Shown in pieces: positions 28,701 to 37,639 of a DNA stretch of 64,000 nucleotides (position 1 is the stretch's first letter; each line of letters begins with the position of its first letter). Under the pieces are notes generated by a model. The model made no database searches, was not told where the DNA came from, and saw nothing but the letters and a program-made list of their open reading frames with translations. The DNA comes from Acidovorax sp. DW039 (GTDB taxonomy: Bacteria > Pseudomonadota > Gammaproteobacteria > Burkholderiales > Burkholderiaceae_C), in the NCBI RefSeq assembly GCF_037101375.1, contig NZ_AP029020.1:300915-364914 (forward strand), in the 5' to 3' direction. Both the position numbers and the translations under genes were made by a program.

Positions 28701-29396
28701 GCGGCGCAGGATGGGCGACAGATACGCATCGACCACCGTGGTGTCGCCCCGGCTCACGAACTTCATCATGGGGCTGGTTTCGTGCGAGGTGCTGATCTGC
28801 GTGAAGCCGACCTCTTTGGCAATGCGCTTGGCTGCCTGCTCGTGCTGGGTGTAGCGATAGCCATGCATGAACACAATGGCCACGCTGCGCAGGCCACGCC
28901 CGTAGGCGGCCAGCAGGTCGCCGCGCAGGGTGGCTTGGTCCAGGTTCTGCAGCAGGTTGCCATGGGCGCCCATGCGCTCGCGGGCCTCGATGACCTCGGT
29001 GTAGAGCAGCTCGGGCAGCTGGATGTGGCGGTCGAACAGGCGCGGGCGGTTCTGGTAGGCGATGCGCAGCGCGTCCTTGAAGCCTTTGGTGGTGACCAGC
29101 AGTGTGGGCTCGCCCTTGCGCTCCAGGAGCGCGTTGGTGGCCACCGTGGTGCCCATCTTCACGCACTCCACCAGCGCCGGGGTCACCGGCTCGCCAGGCT
29201 GCAGGCCCAGCAGGTGGCGAATTCCCGCCACCGCGGCATCCTTGTACTGCTCGGGGTTTTCAGACAGCAGCTTGTGTGTGGTGAGCGAGCCGTCGGGCCG
29301 CTTGGCCACGATGTCGGTGAAGGTGCCGCCCCGGTCAATCCAGAACTGCCAGCGGTTGCCGGCCGGTGCGGTGGTCATGGTGGAGGGTGCTTGCAT
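25734..29396 (-). CDS. HyuA-HyuB fusion: hydantoinase / 5-oxoprolinase (ATP-hydrolysing)
   Basis: At ~1220 residues this is the two-domain, OPLAH-like form. HyuA begins FWIDRGGTFTDIVAKRPDGS (ATP-binding actin-like fold), then GFDMGGTSTDVSHY and GGAGGQHACLVADALG. HyuB, from about residue 690, includes SVNIKERLDFSCALFD, DVYMLNDPYHGGTHLPDV, RGHHADIGGTTPGSMPP and a C-terminal GGGGFG. The family opens lactam or imide rings with ATP, as in 5-oxoproline to glutamate or N-methylhydantoin. ATG 29396 is preferred to GTG 29411. A DUF1445 D-glutamate-cyclase-like gene upstream favours oxoproline chemistry; substrate remains inferred. Confidence 0.93.
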   Translation of the reverse strand: MQAPSTMTTAPAGNRWQFWIDRGGTFTDIVAKRPDGSLTTHKLLSENPEQYKDAAVAGIRHLLGLQPGEPVTPALVECVKMGTTVATNALLERKGEPTLLVTTKGFKDALRIAYQNRPRLFDRHIQLPELLYTEVIEARERMGAHGNLLQNLDQATLRGDLLAAYGRGLRSVAIVFMHGYRYTQHEQAAKRIAKEVGFTQISTSHETSPMMKFVSRGDTTVVDAYLSPILRRYVEQVADEMPGVKLFFMQSSGGLTDAGTFQGKDAILSGPAGGIVGMARTAGLAGHEKVIGFDMGGTSTDVSHYAGAFEREFETHVAGVRMRAPMMSIHTVAAGGGSVLAYDGARFRVGPESAGANPGPVSYRRGGPLAVTDANVMVGKVQPRYFPSVFGPAANETLDADAVRVRFEEIATQTQRKPEEVAEGFIQIAVQQMANAIKKISVARGYDVTRYTLQCFGGAGGQHACLVADALGMSRVFVHPLAGVLSAYGMGLADQTVIREQAVEMPLAAESLPLIAERLDTLGAAAQAELERQQVSTNPVQVRHNVHVRYEGTDSALVVPFGDMASIQAAFEAAYRQRFAFLMAGKGLVVEAVSVEAMIAGDAPAEPRLPVHPHRKHPQREVVQMYSGGAWHDAALVVREDLHPGDVIPGPAIIAEKNTTTVVEPGWSARLTDLDHLVLDRVTARKVQYAAGTTVDPVLLEVFNNLFMNIAEQMGLQLQNTAYSVNIKERLDFSCALFDAAGNLIANAPHMPVHLGSMGESIKTVIRENAGKMHPGDVYMLNDPYHGGTHLPDVTVITPVYVAEGNEPTFYVGSRGHHADIGGTTPGSMPPFSTRIDEEGVQINNVKLVDRGIFLEEEVRTLLATGGGTTPYPSRNPQQNLADLRAQIAANEKGVQELSKMVDQFGLDVVQAYMRHVQDNAEESVRRVITQLKDGSFTLPLDNGAQISVSVKVNVAERSAVIDFAGTSPQQMNNFNAPRAVCMAAVLYVFRTLVDDDIPLNAGCLKPLQVIIPQGSMLNPNPPASVVAGNVETSTCITNALFGALGVMAGSQPTMNNFTFGNAQYQYYETIAGGSGAGAVLDATGRAVRGFDGTSVVQTHMTNSRLTDPEVLEFRFPVVLDSYEILRGSGGAGRWVGGDGGVRRVRFLEAMTASILSNGRLNPAFGMAGGQPGRPGANRVLRATGQVEELGHIGSALMEPGDVFEISTPGGGGFGESISH

Positions 29397-29460
29397 GGTG
29401 ATTGGACTCACTGGTTAACGGATGAACTGAAGAACTAACGGACCGGCGTTGGAAGTCGGA

Positions 29461-30426
29461 CTAGCGTTGGAAGTAATAGGGAATGAAAATCTTGTTGGCT
29501 TCGTTGCCCACCGACTGCACCCATTCGCGGGAGAAGCGTTCGCCCAGGCGCTTGAGTTCGGTGTCCAACTCGGCGGATGCGCGTTCGACCTTGATGCCCT
29601 TGCGCTGCAGCTCGCCTACCGACTCCTCGGCCACGGCGGCGCTCAGGGCCCAGCCACGTGTCTCGGCCTCTGCTGCCATCTGAGTCACGGCCTGGCGCGC
29701 GGCCGGGGGCAGCGCATCAAACGCCTGCTGGTTTACAAACACGATGTTCTTGGGTAGCCAGGCATTGATGCCGTAGTACTGCTTGATCTGGCCCCAGACC
29801 TGGTTCTCCACCCCGGTCAGTGCCGAGGTGATCATGGAGTCGAGCTTGCCCGCCGACAGCGCCTTGTTGACCTCGACCATGGGCACGTCCACCGGGGTGG
29901 CCCCCAGCAGCTCGGCAATGCGCACGGTGGCCGGGTTGTAGGTGCGCATGCGCGTTCCCTTGAAGTCGGCCGACGAGCGCACCGGCCCGATGGAGAACAG
30001 CCCCTGGGGCGGCCAGGGAACCGCATACAAAGCCTTGAGGCCTTTGGCTGCAAAGTGCACGTCGATCAGCGGGCGCTGCAGGTCCCACAGGCGGCGCGCA
30101 TCGGCGTAGCTGCGCACCAGAAATGGCACGGTGTCAGCCCCGGCAATGGGCATACCCTGCACCAGGCTGGTCATGATGGTTTCGCCCGCCTGGGCCTTGC
30201 CGTCCTGCACGGCCTGGGGGATTTCGCCCAGCTTGAACAGCGTGTTGTTGGCATGGACCTCGATGCGCAACGCCCCGCCCGAGGCGCGCTCCATGTCTTG
30301 CGCAAATTGCACCACATTGCGGGTGTGGAAGGACTCTGCGCGGTAGCCTGTAGCCAGCTTCCACTGCGTCTGGGCGCGCAGCACCGGGGCCACGGCAAGC
30401 GCGGCCAGCAACACAACGGTTTTCAT
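29461..30426 (-). CDS. dctP: TRAP transporter substrate-binding protein (DctP), copy 1
   Basis: A 321-residue periplasmic receptor with a signal peptide ending in VLRAQ. The DctP fold is marked by GYRAESFHTRNVVQFAQD, the invariant Arg in GTRMRTYNPATVRIAELLGA that binds a substrate carboxylate, and VWGQIKQYYGINAWLPKNIVFVNQQAF. AGGAG precedes the ATG. It hands substrate to the DctQM permease encoded just upstream. Its paralogue lies at 32400-33365, of the same length and with similar motifs. Confidence 0.93.
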   Translation of the reverse strand: MKTVVLLAALAVAPVLRAQTQWKLATGYRAESFHTRNVVQFAQDMERASGGALRIEVHANNTLFKLGEIPQAVQDGKAQAGETIMTSLVQGMPIAGADTVPFLVRSYADARRLWDLQRPLIDVHFAAKGLKALYAVPWPPQGLFSIGPVRSSADFKGTRMRTYNPATVRIAELLGATPVDVPMVEVNKALSAGKLDSMITSALTGVENQVWGQIKQYYGINAWLPKNIVFVNQQAFDALPPAARQAVTQMAAEAETRGWALSAAVAEESVGELQRKGIKVERASAELDTELKRLGERFSREWVQSVGNEANKIFIPYYFQR

Positions 30427-30464
30427 GGGGGACTCCTGTGCAGGCTGGGCAGCAATGCGGTGGA

Positions 30465-31763
30465 TCAGCCCTGCATCTGGCGCGGCAGCCAGAGCACCAC
30501 GTCAGGCACGAAGTAGGTCATGATGACTGCCACGATCATCAGGGCGAACAGCGGCAGCGCGGTGCGGGCAATCCAGGTGACTTCACGGCGCGTCATACCC
30601 TGCAGAACGAACAGGTTGAAGCCCACGGGCGGCGTGATCTGCGCCATCTCGACCACCAGCACGATGAAAATGCCGAACCACACCAGGTCAAAGCCCGCAG
30701 CCTCCACGGTGGGCAGCAGCACGGCAATGGTCAGCACCACCATGGAGATGCCGTCCAGGAAGCAGCCCAGCAGGATGAAGAACACGATGAGCAGCAGCAT
30801 CAGCGCAAACGGCGAGAGGTGCAGCGCGCCGATGAACTCGGCCAGGTGACGAGGCAGGCCGATGAAACCCATGGCCAGCGTGAGGAAGGCTGCGCCCGCC
30901 AAAATGAGGCCGATCATGCAGTACACACGGCAGGCAGCCACCAGGCCTTCCTTGAAGCGGGCCCAGTTGAGCGAGCCCTCGATCTTGGCCAGGATCAGCG
31001 ACCCGGCCACACCCAACGCTGCGGCCTCGGTGGCCGTGGCGATGCCGCTGTAGATGGCACCCAGCACCACCACGATGAGCGAAACCACGGGAATCAGGTG
31101 GCGCGAGGCATAGAGCTTCTGTGCAAAGCTCAGCTGGGCATCGGGCGCAGGCACCTTGTCCTTGTTGAACAGCGCCCACACGACGATGTAGCCCATGAAC
31201 AATGCCGCCAGCAGCAGGCCTGGAATCACACCCGCCAGGAAGAGCTTGGAGATCGACACATTGGCCGCCACGCCATAGACGATCATGATGATCGACGGCG
31301 GAATGAGCAGGCCCAGCGTGCCCGCCCCAGCCAAAGTGCCTACCGAAATGTCTTCGGGGTAGCCGCGCTGCTTGAGTTCAGGCAGTGTGATCTTGCCGAT
31401 GGTGGCGCAGGTGGCGGCCGATGAGCCCGAGATGGCGGCGAAGATGGTGCAACCCACCACGTTGACGTGCAGCAGGCGGCCGGGCAGGCGCTCCAGCCAC
31501 GGGGCCAGGCCCTTGAACATGCTGCTCGACAGCTTGCTGCGGAACAGGATCTCACCCATCCACAGAAACAGGGGCAAAGCCGTCAGCGTCCAGCTGGAGG
31601 TGGACCCCCAGATCGTCAGCATCATGCTGTCGCCTACGGGGCGGTTGGTAAAAAGCTCCATGCCGAACAGGGCCACTGCGAGCAGTGACAGGCCGATCCA
31701 CAGACCCGATCCGAGCACTGCGAACAGCATAACGATCAGGCCCAAAGCGATGAGGACGTCCAT
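30465..31763 (-). CDS. dctM: TRAP transporter large permease (DctM)
   Basis: This 432-residue inner-membrane protein has about a dozen hydrophobic helices and DctM signatures: FLWMGEILFRS, SSAATCATIGKITLPELKQRGY, LAGAGTLGLLIPPSIIMIVYG and PPVGFNLFVLQG. It forms the Na+-coupled translocation elevator together with DctQ. It is 21 bases after dctQ in reading order. Two substrate-binding proteins flank the pair, so the permease probably serves both. Confidence 0.95.
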   Translation of the reverse strand: MDVLIALGLIVMLFAVLGSGLWIGLSLLAVALFGMELFTNRPVGDSMMLTIWGSTSSWTLTALPLFLWMGEILFRSKLSSSMFKGLAPWLERLPGRLLHVNVVGCTIFAAISGSSAATCATIGKITLPELKQRGYPEDISVGTLAGAGTLGLLIPPSIIMIVYGVAANVSISKLFLAGVIPGLLLAALFMGYIVVWALFNKDKVPAPDAQLSFAQKLYASRHLIPVVSLIVVVLGAIYSGIATATEAAALGVAGSLILAKIEGSLNWARFKEGLVAACRVYCMIGLILAGAAFLTLAMGFIGLPRHLAEFIGALHLSPFALMLLLIVFFILLGCFLDGISMVVLTIAVLLPTVEAAGFDLVWFGIFIVLVVEMAQITPPVGFNLFVLQGMTRREVTWIARTALPLFALMIVAVIMTYFVPDVVLWLPRQMQG

Positions 31764-31784
31764 GATGGTGTCTCCGGATTCGGG

Positions 31785-32294
31785 TTACTCGGAACGCGCT
31801 GATTCGGACACGGCCATGAAGGCCACCCCCTGAAAGCGCAGAACAAGGGCATGGGCAAACGACAGCGCAAAGCCGATGCAGCCCATGGCCATGCTGAGCT
31901 GCGGGATCCACAGCGGCGAGGCGTCGGCTGCGGGCGAGATGTCGTGCGTGATGTAAGAAATCCAGACCGAGCGCACGGCATACCAGGCGATGTAGACCGT
32001 GAGCACCAAGGCGGCACTCAGGCAGAACCATTCGAAGGCCGAGCGCAGGCGCGCTGGTAGGCGGTCCAGCACCAGCGTCACGCGGATGTGGTCGCCGTTT
32101 TGCAGCGTGCTGGGCAAGGCGAAGAACAGCGCAGCGGCGATGGCGTAGCCTGCGTACGCATCGAGCCCGTCGATGTTCAGGTGGATGACTTCGCGGGCAA
32201 ACACGCTCAGCGTGACGGCGGCGAACGCAGCCAGCATGGAGATGCCGGACAGCAGCATCAGCAGCCGGTAGAAATTTCGGACGAGTTTGTCCAT
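31785..32294 (-). CDS. dctQ: TRAP transporter small permease (DctQ)
   Basis: A 169-residue protein with four predicted membrane helices (about 8-30, 45-66, 86-108, 130-152) and the DctQ pattern AGYAIAAALFFALPSTLQNGDHIRV. It is the scaffold subunit that packs against DctM. It lies between a DctP gene and dctM on the minus strand, as usual for the operon type. Confidence 0.92.
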   Translation of the reverse strand: MDKLVRNFYRLLMLLSGISMLAAFAAVTLSVFAREVIHLNIDGLDAYAGYAIAAALFFALPSTLQNGDHIRVTLVLDRLPARLRSAFEWFCLSAALVLTVYIAWYAVRSVWISYITHDISPAADASPLWIPQLSMAMGCIGFALSFAHALVLRFQGVAFMAVSESARSE

Positions 32295-32399
32295 GGCGTA
32301 CTCCGGTAACGCTTGAAAAATGAAAAGGGAGTGGCTGGAAACGGGGCAGCACGCACGGGGGCGCTGCCCGGCCCCTTGGCGGGGCCTGGAGCGCGGCGC

Positions 32400-33365
32400 T
32401 TACTTCTTGCGGTAGGCGTCGATGATGGCCTGGCCCTCGGCACCGACCGACTTCACCCAGTCGGCGGTCATCGACTCGCCAATGCTGGCGAGTTCCTTCT
32501 TGATGCTGTCGCTGGGCTCAGCCACCGTCATGCCCTTGGCGGCCAGCTCCTTGATGAACTCCTTGTCCACCCGCTCGCTGGTGGCCCAGCCGCGCGCTTC
32601 TGCATCGGCTGCAGCTTTCAGCACAGCGTCCTGCAAGGGCTTTTCGAGCGCATCAAAGGCTTTCTGGTTGACCACCGTGGCATTGCGCGGCAGCCAGGCG
32701 CTGACGGGGTAGAAATACTTGACCTGCTCGTACAGCTTGGACTCCACACCGCTGGCGCTCGACGTCAAGAAGTTCTGCACGGTGTTGGTGGCCAAGGCCT
32801 GGCCCAGTTCGGACAGCTGGATCGTGACGGGCTGGGCTTTGAGCAGCTGCGCAATGCGGGTGGTGGCTGGGTTGTAGGCGCGCATCTTGGTGCCTACGAA
32901 GTCTGCTGGCGTGCTCACAGGCTTGAGCGAATACAGCGACTGGCCGGGCCATGGCACGGTGAACAGCACCTTCACCCCCTGCGATGCCAGCAGCTTCTCT
33001 TGCGCAGGCTTGGCAGCCAGGTACAGGCGCTTGGAGTCTGCGTAGCTCGTGGCGAGGAAGGGGATGGAATCCACGCCGAAGAGCGGGTTCTCGTTGGATG
33101 CGCCCGAGAGGATGAACTCGGCGGAGGGCACCTGCCCGGTCTGCACGGCACGCTTGATCTCGTTGGCCTTGTACAGCGAACCACCGGGGTGCACGGTGAT
33201 CTTGAGCTTGCCGCCCGTTAGCTTGTCCACATCGGTGGCGAACTGCTGCACATTTTGCGTCTGGAAACTGTTGGCACCGTAGCCGGTGGGCAGGTCCCAC
33301 TTGACCTGGGCCTGGGCCGCGCACACGCTGAGGGCGGTCGTCATACACAGTGCAAATTTTTTCAT
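32400..33365 (-). CDS. dctP: TRAP transporter substrate-binding protein (DctP), copy 2
   Basis: A 321-residue receptor with a signal peptide (ALSVCAAQA), GYGANSFQTQNVQQFATDVD, the carboxylate-binding Arg in GTKMRAYNPATTRIAQLL, and LYEQVKYFYPVSAWLPRNATVVN. AGGAG precedes ATG. It lines up residue for residue with copy 1 over most of its length, so the pair arose by duplication and perhaps diverged in substrate. The gap to dctQ is 105 bases. Confidence 0.93.
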   Translation of the reverse strand: MKKFALCMTTALSVCAAQAQVKWDLPTGYGANSFQTQNVQQFATDVDKLTGGKLKITVHPGGSLYKANEIKRAVQTGQVPSAEFILSGASNENPLFGVDSIPFLATSYADSKRLYLAAKPAQEKLLASQGVKVLFTVPWPGQSLYSLKPVSTPADFVGTKMRAYNPATTRIAQLLKAQPVTIQLSELGQALATNTVQNFLTSSASGVESKLYEQVKYFYPVSAWLPRNATVVNQKAFDALEKPLQDAVLKAAADAEARGWATSERVDKEFIKELAAKGMTVAEPSDSIKKELASIGESMTADWVKSVGAEGQAIIDAYRKK

Positions 33366-33389
33366 GGTGAGACTCCTGGGGTAAGCCGC

Positions 33390-34229
33390 TTAGAAGCTGG
33401 CGAGTTGGTGGTTGAGAAGATCGGTGACCAGCATGCAACCTGGGGCATGGGTGATGCAGAACGCTGGTTGGGCGTTGAGGATGGCGGACTGCGGCGTGAC
33501 GCCACAGGCCCAGAACACAGGGATTTCGTCAGGCAACAGCGCCACGGCGTCGCCGTAGTCGGGCTTGGCAATGTCAGCAATGCCGATGAGTGCCGGGTCG
33601 CCAATGTGCACCGGTGCGCCATGCACGTTAGGGAAACGCGAAGTGACCTGCACCGCGCGGATCACATCGGCCGCAGGCATGGGCCGCATGGACACCACCA
33701 TGGCGCCGCCGAAGGGCCCTGCGGGTTCGGTAGCGATGTTGGTACGGTACATGGCCACGTTCTTGCCCTCGTTGATGTGGCGCAGGCTGATGCCGGCGTC
33801 TTGCAACGCCGACTCGAACGAGAACGAGCAGCCGATCACAAAGGTCACGAGGTCGGTGCGCCAGAGGTCGGTGATGTCAGTCACCTCTTGGGCCAGCTCG
33901 CCGTGGCGCCAGATGCGGTATTGGGGCACGTCGCTGCGGATGTCGATGCCCTGCCCCAGCGAAGGCAGCGTGACCTGGCCGGGCGCACTCACGGCCAGCA
34001 CCGGGCAGGGCTTGGGGTTGCGCTGGCAAAAGCGCAGAAAATCACCCGCCTGCACCTCGGGCAGGATCACCAGGTTGCCCTGCACCCGGCCATGCGCCAG
34101 GCCGCTGGTGTGCGATGCCCAGGCCCCTTGCCGGACGACGCTGCGCACGTGGCCGGGGTTGTTGATGCCCTCGGCGCCAAACACTGCCAGCGCTTTGTCT
34201 TGAGCTGAATCCACCGTATTTCCTTGCAT
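33390..34229 (-). CDS. DUF1445 putative hydro-lyase / D-glutamate cyclase-like
   Basis: A 279-residue soluble protein matching DUF1445: [15 protein letters not shown], the [13 protein letters not shown] cysteine motif, [19 protein letters not shown] and [13 protein letters not shown]. The mammalian relative is D-glutamate cyclase, which makes 5-oxo-D-proline. First structural gene after the LysR regulator, in an operon with a 5-oxoprolinase-like enzyme and TRAP transporter, so pyroglutamate or a related lactam is a sensible substrate guess. Bacterial members are formally uncharacterised hydro-lyases, so the reaction is not certain. Confidence 0.88.
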   Translation of the reverse strand: MQGNTVDSAQDKALAVFGAEGINNPGHVRSVVRQGAWASHTSGLAHGRVQGNLVILPEVQAGDFLRFCQRNPKPCPVLAVSAPGQVTLPSLGQGIDIRSDVPQYRIWRHGELAQEVTDITDLWRTDLVTFVIGCSFSFESALQDAGISLRHINEGKNVAMYRTNIATEPAGPFGGAMVVSMRPMPAADVIRAVQVTSRFPNVHGAPVHIGDPALIGIADIAKPDYGDAVALLPDEIPVFWACGVTPQSAILNAQPAFCITHAPGCMLVTDLLNHQLASF

Positions 34230-34571
34230 TGAGAAATGTCAATTGCATGACGTTGGGCGGATTGTGTTGGGCTGCACTGCCTGCTGGCAAATTCGAAAAT
34301 TTTCTCTTAGCTCATCGATTTTTTCGATGCACTTCATTGGGGCAGAGCGAACCAAACTGGTGCTCTAGGATTAACCCTTATTTGAAATTTAGGGGTTAAC
34401 CCGAACAAAAAATTGCACTCTCATCGCTGTAGCGCGTGCGTGTGCTGGCAGTGCTGCTTCCCCGCTCCGCGTCCGTGCGACGCCGGACAAACATTGCAGC
34501 CGCTGCGCTCCATGCACTGCGCCGGTGCATGGAGCGCATAAAAGTGCGCAAAGAAGCGCGTACGGGACCGC
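34230..34571. promoter_or_regulatory. operon promoter region with LysR-type inverted repeat
   Basis: TTAACCC (34371-34377) and GGGTTAA (34393-34399) form a 7-bp inverted repeat with a 15-bp spacer, a plausible LysR-type site about 145 bases before the DUF1445 start. TCATCGATTTTTTCGATG near 34,315 is a second small palindrome. A 13-bp hairpin (GCGCTCCATGCAC ... GTGCATGGAGCGC, 34505-34537) follows the LysR stop and may end its transcript, though no T-tract follows it. Confidence 0.5.
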
Positions 34572-35483
34572 TCAGGCGCGTGCTTTGCGCACCTTGGATG
34601 GCGGCTGTTGCGCGTCGATAAAGCTGAGCGCCGAGCGCACAACGGCCTCCATGGCCGGAGACGAGGGGTCTTCGCGGTAGCTCACGTGGATGGGCAGAGG
34701 CTTGAGCGCGGTATCGCAGGCCAGCGCACGCAGGTCCGGGAACGCCAGCAGCCGCTGCACGGCCAGCCGGGGCAGCGTCGCCACGCCAAAGCCGCCCTGC
34801 ACCAGCTGGACCATGGCCGAGATGGACGAGATGGTGTGCACGCAGCGCGGCTCCACCTGCGCCTGGCGCAGCGTGTCGAGCAACGACACGTGCGGCTGCG
34901 AGCCGCGCTGAAAGGTCAGGATGTCGGCCCCTGCAAAGTCTTCGAGCGCGTAGCGGCGCTTGCGGTGCGTCTTGCTGTTGCCCACAAACACCATCTCCAT
35001 GGGCGTCACCGCCTGGCTGCGGATGCCGTCCGCCGCTGCCGGCAGGGCTGCGAACACGGCATCCAGGGTGCCGCGGCGGATCTGGTCGAGCAACATGGGG
35101 GTGGTCTCCACCGTCAGCTCCAGCTCCAGCAGCGGGTTGTCCTTGCGCAGCTGCTCCACCCACGGGATGAGCCATGAATGCAGCACCGATTCGATGGCGC
35201 CGAGGCGGATCGACACCTCCAACGGGCCACCCGATCCCATCTCGGACTTGAGCTGGCGCTGCAGCTCCAACATGCGCTTGGCGTAGACCAGAAAACGCGC
35301 CCCGGCCACGGTGAGCTTGAAGTGCTTGTCGCGCCGGTCGAGCAGCAGCACGCCCAGTTCCTCTTCCAGCGCGGCGATGCGGCTGGACATGGCCGACTGC
35401 GTGAGGAACAGCTTTTCGGCCGCACGCGTCACACTTTTGAGGGAGGCCACCCAGTAAAAGGCTTCGACAAATCGCAGGTTCAT
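34572..35483 (-). CDS. LysR-family regulator of the TRAP/hydantoinase operon
   Basis: A 303-residue LysR protein: N-terminal winged HTH (FYWVASLKSVTRAAEKLFLTQSAMSSRIAALEEELGVLL), linker helix, and a two-lobed effector domain (VSIRLGAIESVLHSWLIPWV; GFGVATLPRLAVQRLLA). ATG 35483 has GGAG eight bases upstream. It is transcribed in the same direction as the operon, not divergently, with a 342-bp gap. Control of the operon is inferred from position. Confidence 0.92.
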   Translation of the reverse strand: MNLRFVEAFYWVASLKSVTRAAEKLFLTQSAMSSRIAALEEELGVLLLDRRDKHFKLTVAGARFLVYAKRMLELQRQLKSEMGSGGPLEVSIRLGAIESVLHSWLIPWVEQLRKDNPLLELELTVETTPMLLDQIRRGTLDAVFAALPAAADGIRSQAVTPMEMVFVGNSKTHRKRRYALEDFAGADILTFQRGSQPHVSLLDTLRQAQVEPRCVHTISSISAMVQLVQGGFGVATLPRLAVQRLLAFPDLRALACDTALKPLPIHVSYREDPSSPAMEAVVRSALSFIDAQQPPSKVRKARA

Positions 35484-35675
35484 GGAGGAGGCTCCAAGAC
35501 ACATTTCAGCAGCCGCCGAATGCTCCTATTTCAATAGCTTAACGAGCCTGATTGCAAAGCGAAAATGGTCATTTTTATCAGCAGTTTAAACAACGAGGTG
35601 CACGTTGCCAAAAGGTAGGCTTAGACAAGTAAGTGAAGATGACTTGTGTGACCTGCCAGTCAACCCAAGTGCACC

Positions 35676-35880
35676 ATGAACTACACCCATCTGAGCCAAA
35701 GCGAACGTTACCAAATCCAAAGCCTTGTGGACGGGACGGGACTCAACGAGAACTACAATGGGTTAATACGCTACTACTTCCCCAAAGGTAGTGACTTGTG
35801 CGGGACGCATGAGGTCTTCCGTGGCGACCCTCAGGCTATGGTGAACGCGCCACTCAATGGTGGACTGCGGCGATCGAAGA
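35676..35880 (+). pseudogene. IS30-family transposase remnant
   Basis: An N-terminal block MNYTHLSQSERYQIQSL is joined directly to a C-terminal block NENYNGLIRYYFPKGSDL, both typical of IS30 transposases, with the ~250 residues between them deleted. The frame then runs into the tail of the neighbouring MCP gene. Dead element. Confidence 0.8.
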
Positions 35881-37437
35881 TCAGAGCCGAAAGGATGTTA
35901 TGAGGCGAGCGAGCTTTTGGGACTCGTCTTGAAGCACTTGGGTAGCCGCAGATGATTCCTCAACCAATGCTGCATTTTGCTGGGTCACCCGGTCCATGTC
36001 GCTTACGGCGAGCCCTACCTGTTCAATGCCAGAGCTTTGTTCTTGGCTTGCAGATGCAATTTCGGTGACGAGCCCCGTGATGCTACGCACCGTCGTGACT
36101 ACTTCACGCATAGTCTCCCCTGCCTTGTCGACCAAGGCCGCACCCGTCTCAATGCGCTGAGCCGATGCGCCGATGAGTTGTTTGATTTCTTTCGCAGCCT
36201 CGGCGCTGCGCTGGGCCAAATTGCGCACTTCACTGGCTACCACAGCAAACCCTCTGCCTTGCTCACCAGCACGGGCTGCTTCTACCGCAGCGTTAAGCGC
36301 AAGAATGTTAGTTTGAAAAGCAATGCCATCGATTACGCCGATGATCTCGGAGATTTTCTTGGATGCCTCGGTTATGCCGTTCATAGTGTGTACTACTTCA
36401 TTTACCACCGCGCCTCCCTGTTCAGCTACTGCCGACGCACCCGTGGCGATTTCCCGCGCATGCCGCGCGTTTTCAGCGTTTTGGCGCACCGTGGCCGTCA
36501 GTTCCTCCATGGAGGCAGCCGTTTCTTCCAGAGAACTAGCTTGGCTTTCCGTGCGCTGCGAAAGGTCCAGGCTCCCGGTTGCGATCTCTGATGCCGAGTG
36601 GCTGATAACGCCCGCAGTCTCGTGAATGCGCGTGACCAACTCATGCAGTTGTTCGCGCATTCTCTCTACTGCGGCAATGACACTACCCTCGGGGGCGCTG
36701 CGTTCTTCATCTTCTTTGGACCGCGACAAATCACCGGCTGCAATGCGGTTGGCGATATCGGATGCGGCGGAGGGCTCTCCACCGATGGCATTGAGAACGC
36801 TGCGTGTTGCAGTCCACGCAATCAGCGTCAAGACGGCGCCTAGTGCGGCTAGCGCTGCAACCGACTTGATGACGCTTGAGACGAATGCCTTCTGGATGTC
36901 GTCAACGTAGTCGCCCGCGATGAGATCCCAACTCCAAGCAGTCGAACGTTTGGCGTATGCAACCTTCTCACTGGGTTCTTTCTCACCGGGCCGAGGCCAC
37001 CAGTAGGTCAGATAGCCATTTCCTTGTGAGGATGCGGCGGTGGAGGCAATCATTCGATACAAAAGATTACCCTTGGCATCTTTGAAATCGCTCATGTTTT
37101 TGCCGTTAATTCCAGGGCTGGCTGGGTTGTTCAGCACCACAGACTCGGTAGTGATGCTAGTGACGTAACCTGCCCCGTTCGCGTAACGCAACTGACCAAC
37201 CCGGGCAATAGCAGTCGCTTTGGCTTCGTCCTCACTCAACTTTCCTGCTTTGGCTTCTGCCGCAATGGAGGAGATCAAACTGTCTGCAGCGTCTACGATA
37301 TCTTTGAGCGCCTGTCGTCTCGCCTCAAATGCGTTTGACCTGGCATCGTAGGCGTTGATCATGGTCAGTGAAAGCAGTGCTAATAGACTGAAAGCTATCG
37401 GCGCAAGCAACTTTTGACGAAGGGAGAGAGATCGCAT
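35881..37437 (-). CDS. methyl-accepting chemotaxis protein with Cache sensor
   Basis: A 518-residue receptor with helices at about 9-30 and 188-209. The periplasmic part is a single Cache-type domain ([61 protein letters not shown]), which often binds small carboxylates. HAMP follows, and the signalling tip is [20 protein letters not shown]. It ends ITSFRL with no CheR pentapeptide. The 3' end abuts the IS30 remnant without visible loss. Confidence 0.95.
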   Translation of the reverse strand: MRSLSLRQKLLAPIAFSLLALLSLTMINAYDARSNAFEARRQALKDIVDAADSLISSIAAEAKAGKLSEDEAKATAIARVGQLRYANGAGYVTSITTESVVLNNPASPGINGKNMSDFKDAKGNLLYRMIASTAASSQGNGYLTYWWPRPGEKEPSEKVAYAKRSTAWSWDLIAGDYVDDIQKAFVSSVIKSVAALAALGAVLTLIAWTATRSVLNAIGGEPSAASDIANRIAAGDLSRSKEDEERSAPEGSVIAAVERMREQLHELVTRIHETAGVISHSASEIATGSLDLSQRTESQASSLEETAASMEELTATVRQNAENARHAREIATGASAVAEQGGAVVNEVVHTMNGITEASKKISEIIGVIDGIAFQTNILALNAAVEAARAGEQGRGFAVVASEVRNLAQRSAEAAKEIKQLIGASAQRIETGAALVDKAGETMREVVTTVRSITGLVTEIASASQEQSSGIEQVGLAVSDMDRVTQQNAALVEESSAATQVLQDESQKLARLITSFRL

Positions 37438-37574
37438 GGCACTAGGTTTTTTGAGCTGATCTTGTAATTCATAGTACTTAGAAATTCATGTTGTTTCTAT
37501 TTATTGCTCTTCATTGGCAAAAATGCACAGTTGTTACGTAGCGGCCGGGCAACAACTATCCGGAAAGAAAACCG
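37438..37574. promoter_or_regulatory. MCP promoter region
   Basis: AT-rich sequence upstream of the Cache MCP, ending at an IS21-type terminus. No specific operator recognised. Confidence 0.3.
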
Positions 37575-37606
37575 TGTTGATTTCCACGCAGAAGTGACTC
37601 ACTAAG
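37575..37606 (+). mobile_element. isolated IS21-family terminus
   Basis: TGTTGATTTCCACGCAGAAG at 37575 is identical to the outer end of the IS21 element at 22168 but points the opposite way. After about 30 bases the sequence changes to an IS5-type transposase, so only the tip survives. Confidence 0.7.
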
Positions 37607-37639
37607 GAAATCCTGCAAAACCTTGCGAACAGCCTGATA

